DNA of 64,000 nt from Lithodes maja (lineage: Eukaryota > Arthropoda > Malacostraca > Decapoda > Lithodidae): positions 39,298-103,297 of the forward strand of contig JBAKBP010007094.1 of the NCBI GenBank assembly GCA_037953745.1. The letters run 5' to 3'. Both the position numbers and the translations under genes were made by a program. The notes beneath the pieces are model-generated. The model saw nothing but the letters and a program-made list of their open reading frames with translations. It was not told where the DNA came from and searched no databases. How positions within the stretch are numbered: the first letter of the stretch is position 1; each line of letters starts with the position of its first letter. Positions 35,522 to 46,953 of the stretch are shown here, in pieces.

Positions 35522-38500
35522 ATATTGAGAGTGTAAATGAGAGGTTAAATGGAACAATTTTAGCGTCAGGCGAAAGCGATAAGGATATTCAGTCTCATGC
35601 TAAAAATGATGACTATAATGCAAATGATAGTAGTGATGGTGCAACGGAAGATGGAAATGTCGCTAAAAACAAAGGTAAATTAGGTATAAAGAAAAGAAGT
35701 AAATTGAGAGTATATTACACAAACTGTAGGAGTCTATGTAATAAAATGAACGAACTTAGAGCCCTTGTTAGCAAAGAAAATATAGACATAATAGCGCTAA
35801 CTGAAACGTGGATTAATACAGAAACCAGGCATTTTTTAGCAGAATTTGATATACCAGGATATAGTTTGTTTAAATATGGCCGAACAAGTAAGAGGGGTGG
35901 CGGTATAGCAGTGTTTGTCAGGAGTACATTAAAAAGCTGTATTAAATCAGGTATTAGACTAAATAACGATAATGAAAGTGTTGGGGTAGAGGTTAACGAA
36001 GGTAGTGAGACCATAGTTATTGGAGTTATGTATAGACCGCCAAATATGAGTAGAAATGACGGAACGTCATTATGGGTGAAATTAAAATGGCATCAAGGTT
36101 TAGCAATGTGTGCATTATGGGGGATTTTAATTTTCCGAATATAGATTGGCAGCATTAAATAGGAGACTCTGATTCTGAGGAGTTTATAGAGGTAGTACAA
36201 GATAGTTTTTTATTTCAATTCATAGATACGCCGACTAGAGGTAATAATATTCTCGATTTAGTTTTCAGTAACAATGAACATATGGTAAATAATGTAGAGA
36301 TAGGGGACCACCTAGGAAATAGTGACCACAATTCTGTGTATTTTAATATACAATGGAAAGGTAATACCAGAGAGAATACAACATTAATACCTGACTTTAG
36401 AAAAAACAATTATGGTGGGTTAAGAAGAGCCCTATTAGCGGACCCTATGGTCAAAAAATTAAGTCGATCCAGGTGTCCAAATGAGTGTACCCCTTCTCAG
36501 GCACCTGCCATCTTAAGTCAGGAAGAGACGTCAACCTTGGTAGATACATACGATAATTTTATCAAGTCAGTATTCAATGCACAAAATAAATACATCCCCA
36601 AAAGAAAATTTAGATCAACACAGAACCAACCCAAATGGATGAATAATAGACTATTAGATCTTCTAGGACAAAAGAGAGGAATATATAGAAAAATTAGAAA
36701 AGGCGAAATTCACCTACTTGCTTACTATCAGAATCTATCAAGACAGGTAAAAAAGGATATTAGGAAAGAAAAAAGAAATTATGAAATTAAGGTTGCCAAT
36801 GACTCAAAAAATAATCCTAAAGCTTTTTACCAACTATATAAATCCAAGGTTAGAGATGTAATTGGTCCCCTTAAAACTTCGATAGGAGAAATGACAGAAA
36901 ATGATTTAGAAATGTGCAGTACATTAAATAGTCAATTTATTTCCGTTTTCACTAATGAAAATTTTGCACAGTTTCCAGAAGTCCGTAAGGTATATAGCGA
37001 TAGTATAGAAAATAGGTTAAGTACGGTTACTATAAGTAGAAATGATGTGCTTAAGGAAATTGACAGACTGAAACCTCATAAATCGCCTGGTCCTGATGAG
37101 GTATATGCTAGAGTATTAAAAGAATGTAGGGATGAGTTAAGTTACCCATTAACATTTTTATTTAACAAGTCATTGGAGACAGGTATAGTTCCAGAAGCTT
37201 GGAAGCTTGCAAACGTAGTTCCGATCTTCAAAAAAGGTGACAAATCAATAGCATCCAATTACCGTCCCATTAGTCTTACATCAATCATAGGAAAGCTACT
37301 AGAGTCAATTATTGCTAGTAAAATTAGAAACCACTTAGATACATTTAATTTAATAAATTCTTCTCAGCATGGATTCACTCAGGGACGTTCTTGCCTTACT
37401 AATTTGCTTAGTTTTTTCTCAGAGGTATATGAAGCAGTAGATAATGACAAGTCATATGATATAATATATTTAGATTTCAGTAAAGCTTTCGACAGAGTCC
37501 CCCATGAGAGATTGATGAGAAAGGTTGAGGCGAATGGAATAGGTGGGGCGTTGTTGGGATGGATTAGGTCATGGCTAATTGGTAGGAAGCAGAGAGTCCG
37601 CATAAATGGTACGAAGTCAGAATGGGGAGCAGTCAAAAGTGGTGTCCCCCAGGGATCTGTATTAGGTCCTCTGTTGTTTGTTATATACATAAATGACCTT
37701 GATTTAGGTATAACTAGTAGGATAAGTAAATTTGCAGACGATACCAATATGGGGAGAACAATTGATTCAGATAGAGATATAGAGTGCCTCCAAAGGGATC
37801 TAGATACCTTACACGAATGGTCAGTAAATTGGCAGATGAAGTTTAACATTGACAAATGCAAGGTATTAAAGATAGGGAAGATGCATACAAATGTTAAATA
37901 TAAACTAGCTAATGTGGAATTAGAAAACTCGAATTGTGAGAAAGATCTAGGTGTGTTTGTTAGCAATGATTTGAAGCCTAGAAAACAGTGTATAAGCGTT
38001 CGAAACAAGGCAAACAGGATTCTCGGGTTCATCTCAAGGAGTGTGAGTAACAGAACTGCTGATGTTATCTTAAAACTTTACTTGTCATTAGTGAGACCCC
38101 ATATGGATTATGCTGTTCAATTTTGGTGTCCTTATTACAGAATGGACATAGATTCATTGGAGAGAGTACAACGTAGAATGACAAAAATGATCCATAATAT
38201 TAGAAATCTTCCGTATAAAGAAAGGTTGAAGAAATTAGGCTTACATTCGTTAGAGAGACGCAGAGTTAGAGGGGATATGATAGAGGTGTTCAAGTGGGTT
38301 AGTGGGATTAACAAAGGGGACATGACAAATGTACTAAAGCTCAGTGATAGTGAAAGAACTCATACCAATGGTTTCAAATTAGATAAATTTCGTTTCAGAA
38401 AAGATATAGGCAAATATTGGTTTGGTAACAGAGTTGTAGATGGGTGGAATGGACTACCAAGTGCTATAGTGGGATTAAAAACGATAGGGAGCTTTAAGAT

Positions 38501-38540
38501 AAAATTGGATAAGCATATGGACGAGAAGGGTTGGGTGTGA
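35522..38540 (+). pseudogene. CR1 ORF2: APE endonuclease and reverse transcriptase
   Basis: The frame is open from 35522, seven bases after the ORF1 stop, but has no early ATG. Endonuclease blocks: YYTNCRSLCNKM, LTETWIN, GVMYRPPN, MGDFNFPNIDW, NSDHNSV. RT blocks: NYRPISLTS, LDFSKAFDRVPH, GVPQGSVLGP and FADDTNMG. The C-terminus is WNGLPSAIV...DEKGWV. Two defects are seen: a one-base frameshift near 36060 and an in-frame TAA at 36156-36158. From 36282 to 38540 the frame is intact (752 codons). The related copy at 1955-3352 has Lys after FADDT where this has Asn. Confidence 0.9.
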
Positions 38541-39246
38541 AGGGGGATCAGCAGGGTTGGGCCAATCAGCGCTCTGCAGACCCCCGTAATCCTGCGTTAA
38601 TCTCTAACCGTTTTGGTAAGATGATCCTCAGGGTATTAGAGTGTTGAACCTATAATTGGGCTTTGTAATTGGGGTTGTGTGGGACATGGATCTGCCTTGC
38701 TTAGGCCAATCGGCTTTCTGCAGACTCCCATTTTCTTATGTTCTTATGTTCTTATAAGTGGTGGCAGGAGAGTAGCAAGCGAATGACTGCTCCAGACCAC
38801 CGCGGCCGACCTACTGACATGAATCCCACCCTCTCCCACCCTCACGCACTCCCTACACAGGGAATTATGTAGGGAAACTACCTAATTACATGGTTTTTGT
38901 ACTCGTGTTGCGCGATCATTGCAATAAAACTAGCGGTCGTACAAGGATGGTTGGGATGTCATTGGAAAGCTCTGTGTATGCCCTTTCAAGGATAGATACT
39001 TGTTTTATGCTCTGGGTCTTATTTAGGCATGAAAATGATCACTTAAACAACCCTATTTAGGGTAAAAACACCCCGCTGGGCGGTACATATAAATTACCGC
39101 CTAGGCCGCTCGTTAGGTGTTAATAATATTTTTGGTTCTTGTTAGATCTAAATTTATGTTCATGGCTGTCCTCGGTCCTCGCTGTCTTCGGTCCTTATCG
39201 CTGGTGGTCCTCGGTTGCCTCTGTTTTTTGCTTGGCGTTGGATGAT

Positions 39247-40366
39247 TTATGTCACTGCTGCTTCTTCTCGGATGGCATTTTTTGATCCATGGCTGCGGAC
39301 TGCTTCGTGTAGGAGACGACCCATGCGTGCTGAACCCACAGGGTTTAGATGAGTGCCATCCTTGCGGAACAGATTAGGCTGGTTGTAGAAGTTGTCCCAG
39401 AGGTTGATGAATTCAACTTCGTCCCTCAGACACAAATATTTTAGTCGGCTATTTGCGCTGAAGGCCTTGTCATAGAATTTGTCAGGTGCGTCGATCTTGG
39501 GGAGAATGCCTGAGATGATGATATTCCTTGACTTGTTTTTGTAGTGCTGGATCATCTTGCGATATTTCTCCATCAACTCTTCGGATCTGGTGCGCATGAC
39601 GTCATTTGTACCAGCATGGATGACAAAAAGGGTATTTTCATTTGCACCCTTTGTGGTATCTTCGAAGGCTTCCACAATGTCGTCCAGTCCAGCTCCTGGG
39701 ATGCAAAATCTTTTTCGTTGATTTGGGACTGTCGCAGAACTCTTCGAGCTGTCCTCGTAGGATGGAATCCCCAACGAGCCTGGTCTCTTCTGGTTCGTCT
39801 TCCATCTCTACCAATATCTCAAATCTGTTTGACATTGTGACTGGTAGATGAGACCTTTTCTGCGTTGGCCGTGCACCGGTCCTCACTGGTGAAAATCCGG
39901 AAACCTATGGTGGCGGGACTCTGTGTACAGGTCGGGGAGAGGAGTGGTTAGAACGGGGGCGAGGGGTTGGTACTGTTCGTGCTAGCAGGCTTCTTGCAAG
40001 AGGAGTGGGGGAGAGACTAAGGTGAACAGGGCGGCTGTCCTGGTTTGATGTAGGCTCAGGTTCGTCAGAAGATGCTGCAGTGGCTACTGCAGGTGTTGGA
40101 TTGTTGCCAGATGACGTTGGGGCGGTGGTGGATGTTGGAGTTGAAACAAAAGGAGTTAGTGATACTCCAACGTTGAGTGTTTCAAGCTCTTGGAGTGATT
40201 CCAGCTTCCTGGTGAGGGCGTTGATCTTGTGGGCTTCATCCAATTTTGCTGTCAAATCCTCTTGTTGCTGGCAGAGTCGGCAGACTTGTGGATCGGCAGG
40301 AGCAAACATGTAAGCACCAAACCTACCGGCGCAGTTCGTACAGGCACGAGGCATGGTGACTATCAC
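39247..40366 (-). pseudogene. CR1 ORF1: zinc-binding N-terminus plus SGNH esterase domain
   Basis: The N-terminus reads CTNCAGRFG...VCRLCQQQ, a pair of Cx2C motifs likely to bind zinc, followed by a short coiled coil and a Pro/Ser/Thr-rich linker. The esterase part has LVGDSILRG (block I), HAGTNDVM (block III, canonical GTND) and DGTHLNPVG (block V). An in-frame TAG at 39905-39907 and a frameshift near 39715 interrupt it. It belongs to the minus-strand CR1 and stops 84 bases before the ORF2 ATG at 39163. Confidence 0.85.
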
Positions 40367-40384
40367 TTTCTTCAGATCACTTCA

Positions 40385-41098
40385 CTCACTTAAAAACACT
40401 TAACTCACTTTAAAAACACTAAACTCACATTAAAAACACTTATCTCACTTTAAAAACACTTCACTCCCTTCAGGTCGCTTCACTTACTTAAATAGGCCTA
40501 ACCGAAAACAAAAACGTTGAAATACGCACAAATAGGTTATCAGCGGTGATAGCCTAACCGAAAATTAAAACAAAACAAAATTAAATTTGAATACGCAGTG
40601 ATAGCCGAACCGAAAACAATATTATTTTTATTTAAACAGAAATAGGCCACCAGGGGTTATAGCCTATCCTAACCGAAAACAAATATTATGAAATACCGGT
40701 ACGCAGAAATAGGCCACCAGCAGTGATAGCCTAACTGAAAATTTAAAAATTTAAGTACGCAGAAATAGGCCACCAGGGATGATAGCCTAGACTAACCGAA
40801 AACAAAAATAACTGAAAACAAAAATTATGAAATACTGGTACGCAGAAATAGGCCACCAGGGGTGATAGCCTAGACTAACCGAAAACAAAAATAACCGAAA
40901 ACAAATATTATGAAATACCGGTACGCAGAAATAGGCCACCAGCGGTGATAGCCTAACTGAAAATTTAAAAATTGAAGTACGCAGAAATAGGCCACCAGGG
41001 ATGATAGCCTAGACTAACCGAAAACAAAAATAACCAAAAACAAAAAGTATGAAATATGCAGAAGTAGGCTACCAGGGGTGATAACCTACCTAAAAAAG
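40385..41098 (-). repeat. Tandem repeats in the CR1 5' UTR
   Basis: Two arrays. At 40385-40465 a ~21-bp unit around ACTCACTTTAAAAACACTTA repeats about four times. From about 40525 to 41098 the unit is built on CAGAAATAGGCCACCAG followed by GTGATAGCCTAAC and an AACCGAAAACAAA spacer. Its eight copies are spaced about 55-84 (some longer), short and long units mixed. Position just upstream of ORF1 suggests promoter monomers like those of mouse L1; that role is inference. Confidence 0.7.
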
Positions 41099-41101
41099 CA
41101 A

Positions 41102-41105
<4 letters not shown>

Positions 41106-41175
<70 letters not shown>
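41106..41175. repeat. AT microsatellite
   Basis: About 35 AT units just upstream of the CR1 5' UTR repeats. The 41176-42034 sequence beyond holds no recognised gene. It becomes GC-richer near 41680-41740 and 41930-41960 and could still be CR1 5' UTR or unrelated DNA. Confidence 0.9.
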
Positions 41176-41178
<3 letters not shown>

Positions 41179-42034
41179 CAATATGTAACTAAATATACAA
41201 TTCACCAAATAGAGATTATATAAGAATAAAGTGTAACTGCACACAAGGGGTTAATATACTGTATAAACAGATGGCACTGGTGTCAATGTAGGCTAATCAA
41301 GCAGGATTATATTTAGATAAACAAAGTTATCAGTCAAAGGTTACTAAAGATCATGCAAGCAACAACTAAAATTACAGATATATATAGCTACAGTAGGATA
41401 CTGAATACGATAACTACTAGAGTTAATGAAAAATACAAAGCTAGGTCGATTAGAGGTGTGCATGCGTCGTCTGCTACAAGCTAGGATAACAAAATGTAAA
41501 CAACAATGTTTCAGTCAGAAAAGCAATAAAATAACATGCACGGCAACTACAGAACTATGTGGAGGTTAAACAAGCACTTAACTACTGTTCATGCAATGAA
41601 TAAAGGGAATAGGGATATGAAATACTCAAATTAGGATAGAGTTTTCTCAGTGGCGATGCGGAGCTGTTGGCGGTGCTAAAGCCGGCGGGAGAGTGAATGT
41701 CAGTGCACAACCAGGGCACACTGGTGACTTCACTGCTGTGTAACTCAGCATGGGGTTCAGTGTCAGCTGATCTAGCTTTACTAATGCTGCACCTAGCTTT
41801 ACTAACTCTATTGTAGTAGACTAGTATTAGGTGTAGTGCAGTTTAGATTAGTGTCCCAAATGCTGTCTAATAGCCCCATATCAATTAGCTAGTATAAAAT
41901 AGTTAGTAGATAAAGTTAGACAGCCGCGCCTGAATTGACTGGATGTGCCAGCGCGGGAGAGCCGAGCCAAGGGTAAGGGGGCTATACATGACTTGTTCAT
42001 GGACTTACCCGGATGGTGTACAGATCACACGGAC

Positions 42035-42190
42035 TTAACCCTCCCGCATCTTTAGGACGCGATCGCGTCATAACGCCACCCCTCGAAGAGCGCTCGTATG
42101 ACGCAATCGCGTCATAATGCCACCCGTAAGTTAGAAATATTCGTGGTAAATAAGTTTATGACGCGATTTGGACGCATTTTTGGCTGGTAA
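42035..42190 (+). repeat. Possible end of a TTAA-targeting element
   Basis: TTAA followed by CCCTCCCGCATCTTTAGGAC, then subterminal repeats with the palindrome GACGCGATCGCGTC and the variant GACGCAATCGCGTC, each followed by ATAA(C/T)GCCACCC. The first ~12 bases resemble the inverted end at 63294-63309. That could make it the 5' end of the piggyBac at 55174-58192, but the pairing spans 21 kb and is not proven. 42191-43140 has no recognised gene. Confidence 0.4.
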
Positions 42191-43142
42191 GTTAGCCATC
42201 AGTAAGTTACAAAATGAAATATCTGGCAACCCCCTAGCGTCCCTGTGTGAGGAGTGCAGGGCTTTGTTTCACCAGTTGTGAGCCAGCCGCCAGTCTGTGA
42301 GGTAGTACTCCCGGACCTTTAAATCTCGTCTCGCCTCCATTGTCCGCCATGGAGCGGGTTTCAGGCGGGCAAATCTTGAATATTTATGTACTAAGAGGCA
42401 GTGTATCATCAATTTGTGGCTATCTATTTATAATTTATGTATATAACTCGTGATTTGTGACTTTGTGCCTCGTTGTTCGCCTCTCCATAGCCAGCCATGT
42501 GTCTTTTAGGCGGCTAGAATGGACCCAGTGGAAGTGTTGTGAACTGTGAATAATAATATTATTTATATCATATTCGTAGGGTTAGTGTAGTAAGCATTCG
42601 TAGTCACATTCCTAACTTATGTTAGGTTTGTGATTACGAATGTAAGCTAGGCTATACGTGTGTGTCGTATATATATATTGCCCTAAAACCTTCATTTTCG
42701 CTTGAAAGACCAATATATTTATCAATAAATACTACATACGAAGTATAATAAAGCTGTAATTACGAAATATAGTTGTGTTTTGCCCATTTTTGGCATTATT
42801 TTATGCCCAATTTGGGCAATTTTTAGTGAATACACAGTTTTATTTGAGTGAAGTAACTAACAGTGAAGTGTGGATAGATTATAAACGAATTGTTTAGACA
42901 AAAATGTCACGGTAAGTACAAATATGTCACGGAAAATAGCCTGACATAATAAATACAAGACTTTCATGCGCCACTGTACACTACACTACAGCAGTGAACC
43001 TTTGGTCAGCCACAGATGTCTGGGTAAAGTACCTAAGCTAATCCCATAATTACTTGCCCGCGGCCGGTCAGCACTCCTTCACCTTTTACCTTTTCCTCAC
43101 AGCTGGGATATTTTATATGTTTAGGCATGGGCTAGGCCTATC

Positions 43143-43146
<4 letters not shown>

Positions 43147-43231
<85 letters not shown>

Positions 43232-43233
43232 CG
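43147..43233. repeat. AT microsatellite
   Basis: About 40 AT units with one GTAT break, directly before the satellite array. Confidence 0.95.
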
Positions 43234-43359
43234 AGTATTTCTATTGTTATTTTATATATAGGCCTATTTTTCTTTATTGTGATTTATTATAGTTTATATT
43301 TATTTTATTTATATAATTTTATTTTATTTATAATTTTATTTCATTTACATTTTTTTTTT

Positions 43360-46300
43360 GTATTGTTCCTGTTCCCCAGGGTGTCCATGGGACCACCCCC
43401 TAGGTCCAGAGCAAGGGCAGGGCCCATAATCGAGTATTTATATAGTTATTTCATATTATATATTGGGATTTATTATAGTTTTTATTTATTTCATTTATTT
43501 TATTTATATCATTTTTTTTGTATTTCTAATTTTATTTCATTTATATAAGAACATAAGAAAATGGGATTCTGCAGAAAGCCGATTGGCCTAAGCAAGGCAG
43601 ATCCCTGTCCCACACAACCCCAGTTCAATTACATATTCAAAAATATATAATTATATGTTTTTATTTTTCCTGTTCCCCAGGGTGTCCATGGGACCACCCC
43701 CTAGGTCCAGAGCAAGGGCAGGGCCCATAATCGAGTATTTATATAGTTATTTTATATATATTTTTATTTATTATAGTTTTTATTTATTTTATAATTTTAT
43801 TTCATTTACATATTTTTTGTTTATTGTTCCTGTTCCCCAGGGTGTCCATGGGACCACCCCCTAGGTCCAGAGCAAGGGCAGGGCCCATAATAGAGTATTT
43901 ATATAGTTATTTTTTATATATTGGGATTTATTATTTATTTTATTTATTTTATTTATATTGTTTTATTTTATTTATAATTTTATTTCATTTATGTATTTTT
44001 TTTTTGTATTGTTCCTGTTCCCCAGGGTGTCCATGGGACCACCCCCTAGGTCCAGAGCAAGGGCAGGGCCCATAATCGAGTATTTATATAGTTATTTTAT
44101 ATATATTGGGATTTATTATAGTTGTTATTTATTTTAATTATTTTATTTATATTGTTTTATTTTATTTATAATTTGATTTCATTTATGCATTTTTTGTGTG
44201 TATTGTTCCTGTTCCCCAGGGTGTCCATGGGACCACCCCCTAGGTCCAGAGCAAGGGCAGGGCCCAAAATCGAGTATATAGTTATTTTTCATATATTGGG
44301 ATTTATTATTTATTTTATTTATTTTATTTATATCATTTTATTTGATTTATAATTTTATTTCATTTATGTATTTTGTTTTGTTATTGTTCCTGTTCCCCAG
44401 GGTGTCCATGGGACCACCCGCTAGGTCCAGAGCAAGGGTAGGGCCCATAATTGAGTATTTATATGGTTATTTGTTTTATATTGGGATTTATTATAGTTGT
44501 TATTTATTTTATTTATTTTATTTATATCGTTTTATTTTATTTATAATTTTATTTCATTTATGTATTTTTTGTTATATTGTTCCTGTTCCCCAGGGTGTCC
44601 ATGGGACCACTCCCTAGGTCCACAGCAAGGGTAGGGCCCATAATCGAGTATTTATAAGGTTATTTTATATATATTGGGATTTATTATAGTTGTTATTTAT
44701 TTTAATTATTTTATTTATATTGTTGTATTTTATTTATAATTTTATTTCATTTATGCATTTTTTTTTGTATTGTTCCTGTTACCCAGGGTGTCCATGGGAC
44801 CACCCCCTAGGTCCAGAGCAAGGGCAGGGCCCAAAATCGATTATTTATATAGTTATTTTTTATATATTGGGTTTATTTTTTATTTTATTTATTTTATTGA
44901 TATCGTTTTATTTTATTTATAGTTTTATTTCATTTATGTATTTTTTGTTTGCTATTGTTCCTGTTCCCCAGGGTGCCCATGGGACCACCCGCTAGGTCCA
45001 CATCAAGGGTAGGGCCCAAAATCAATTATTTATATGGTCATTTTTTATATATTGGGATTTATTATAGTTGTTATATATTTTATTTATTTTATTTATATAG
45101 TTTGATTTTATTTATAATTTTATTTCATTTATGTAGTTTTTTTGTTATTGTTCCTGTTCCCCAGGGTGTCCATGGGACCACCCCCTAGGTCCACAGCAAG
45201 GGTAGGGCCCATAATCGAGTATTTATATGGTTATTTTTTTATATATTGGGATTTATTATAGTTGTTATTTATTTTATTTATATAATTTTATTTTATTTAT
45301 AATTTTATTTCATTTATGTATTTTTTTTTTTTTATTGTTCCTGTTCCCCAGGGTGTCCATGGGACCACCCGCTAGGTCCACAGCAAGGGTAGGGCCCATA
45401 ATCGAGTATTTATATGGATATTTTTTTATATATTGGGATTTATTATAGTTGTTATTTATTTTTTTTATTTTATTTATAATTTGATTTCATTTATGTATTT
45501 TTTGTTGTATTGTTCCTGTTCCCCAGGGTGTCGATGGGACCACCCCCTAGGTCCAGAGCAAGGGCAGGGCCCAAAATCGAGTATTTATATAGTTATTTTT
45601 TTATATATTGGGATTTATTATTTATTTTATTTATTTTATTTTTATCATTTTATTTTATTTGTAATTTTATTTCATTTATGTATTTATTTTTGTATTGTTC
45701 CTGTTCCCCAGGGTGTCCATGGGACCACCCCCTATGTCCAGAGCATGGGCAGGGCCCAAAATCGAGTATTTATATAGTTATTTTTTATATATTGGGATTT
45801 ATTATTTATTTTATTTATTTTATTTATATCGTTTTATTTTATTTATAATTTTATTTCATCTATGTATTTTTTTTTGTATTGTTCCTGTTCCCCAGGGTGT
45901 CCATGGGACCACCCCCTAGGTCCACAGCAAGGGTAGGGCCCATAATCGATTATTTATATGGTTATTTTTTATATATTGGGATTTATTATAGTTGTTATTT
46001 ATTTTATTTATATTGTTTTATTTTATTTATAATTTTATTTCATTTATGTACTTCTTGTTGTATTGTTCCTGTTCCCCAGGGTGTCCATGGGACCACCCCC
46101 TAGGTCCAGAGCAAGGGCAGGGCCCAAAATCGAGTATTTATATAGGATTTTTTTATATATTGGGATTTAATTTTGTATTTTATTTATTTTATTTATATCG
46201 TTTTATTTTATTTATTATTTTATTTCATTCATGTATTTTGTTTTGTATTGTTCCTGTTCCCCAGGGTGTCCATGGGACCACCCCCTAGGTCCAGAGCAAG

Positions 46301-46661
46301 GGCAGGGCCCAAAATCGAGTATTTATATAGTTATTTTTTTATATATTGTAATTTATTATTTATTTTATTTTTTGTATTTATATAATTTTATTTTATTTAT
46401 AATTTTATTTCATTTATGTATTTTTGTTGTTATTGTTCCTGTTCCCCAGGGTGTCCATGGGACCACCCCCTAGGTCCACAGCAAGGGTAGGGCACATAAT
46501 CGATTATTTATATGGTTATTTTTTATATATTGGGATTTATTTGAATATATTTATTTTATATATAAAGGTATATACCATATATATATAATTTTGTTTTCTT
46601 GTCCCCTTCCCTGTTGTGTTGTTCTTGTTCCCCAGGGTGTTTGGCCAAAGAGCCCCAAGGT
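43360..46661 (+). repeat. Satellite array, ~185-bp unit, about 18 copies
   Basis: The block GTTCCCCAGGGTGTCCATGG begins at 43371, 43672, 43832, 44017, 44211, 44392, 44585, 44778, 44963, 45156, 45343, 45518, 45703, 45887, 46071, 46256 and 46441, and a diverged copy at 46627. Most spacings are 181-194. The rest of each unit is AT-rich (TTATTTATTTTATT). Variants with GTCCAGAGCAAGGGCAGGGC and GTCCACAGCAAGGGTAGGGC are interspersed. The open frames across it are not coding: the period is not a multiple of three and the frame changes between units. Confidence 0.95.
43544..43645 (-). repeat. CR1 3' tail inserted in the satellite
   Basis: ATAAGAACATAAGAAAATGG through GATTGGCC and GGCAGATCCCTGTCCCAC, the same 3' end as at 1741-1830. 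It explains why the first satellite spacing is 301 instead of ~185. No RT sequence is attached. Confidence 0.85.
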
Positions 46662-46930
46662 ATAAATATATTCTTATAATGCCATACTATGACTACGTCA
46701 TGGTGTTCCCCAATTTGATTTACAAAATGCGGAACTATACCGTCATGAATCCATTATACTCACGTCATCTGGAATCGGATAATGCAAAACTATGACTATG
46801 TCATGGTGAACTATACCAACGTTATATGGATCCAGTGATGGCGAACTTGCGTCATGACAACTATCAACGTCAATTATGTTTTTCCTATATTTCCATTTCT
46901 TGGTTTCAGCATCATAAGCTAACTACGCCA
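46662..46930. other. Spacer between satellite and LTR element
   Basis: Contains loosely repeated ACTATGACTA(C/T)GTCATGGTG blocks about 110 bases apart. No gene is seen. Confidence 0.4.
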
Positions 46931-46953
46931 GCCTGCCGCCATACGCCAGCCTA
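46931..46953 (+). repeat. 18-bp minisatellite, left part, with CCTA target duplication
   Basis: Unit ACCGCCATACGCCAGCCT. The LTR element inserted in this array; CCTA at 46950-46953 is repeated at 55098-55101. Confidence 0.8.

Larger units (their letters stand above)
34250..38757 (+). mobile_element. Near-complete CR1 LINE, second family member
   Basis: Contains ORF1 (34478-35515) and ORF2 (35522-38540), and a 3' UTR ending in repeats of TTCTTATG at 38737-38757. It belongs to the same family as 1741-3352, 1151-1232 and 43544-43645. The 5' boundary is not sharply visible; it lies between the TTAA element's left end and 34450, and I place it near the GAGAGAGAGTCTAGTC segment. Confidence 0.85.
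34137..39123. mobile_element. TTAA-flanked DNA element carrying a CR1
   Basis: TTAA at 34137-34140 and 39120-39123 flank inverted ends: CCCTTTATTAGCGGC on the left and, in reverse complement, CACCTAACGAGCGGC on the right. TTAA target duplication is the signature of piggyBac-type elements (Kolobok also uses it). The flanking DNA is the interrupted ORF2 of the minus-strand CR1 and its frame is restored when the element is removed, which fixes the boundaries. The element's own DNA is only 34141 to about 34250 and 38758-39119, without transposase; most of the inside is a plus-strand CR1. Confidence 0.82.
31000..41098 (-). mobile_element. Near full-length CR1 LINE, host of nested insertions
   Basis: Read on the minus strand: tandem-repeat 5' UTR (41098-40385), ORF1 with zinc-binding N-terminus and SGNH esterase (40366-39247), then ORF2 with APE endonuclease and CR1 RT (39163-39124 continuing at 34136-31298). 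The 3' UTR has three (TTT)GTAC-type repeats at about 31020-31110. A TTAA element (34137-39123) splits ORF2 near its start. Keeping one TTAA, the ORF2 frame runs straight through the junction. A handful of single-base indels and stops break the ORFs, so it is a fairly recent pseudogene. The exact 3' end is uncertain. Confidence 0.88.

Noticed and set aside
40525..41098. Regular repeats considered as a CRISPR array
   Set aside because: Unit spacing varies between 55 and 84, spacers are similar to each other, and the context is a eukaryotic LINE 5' UTR.
43054..46473. Series of open frames (e.g. repeated FLFPRVSMGPPPRSRARAG) as a gene family
   Set aside because: They are readings of the ~185-bp satellite. 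The period is not a multiple of three and each frame lasts about one unit.
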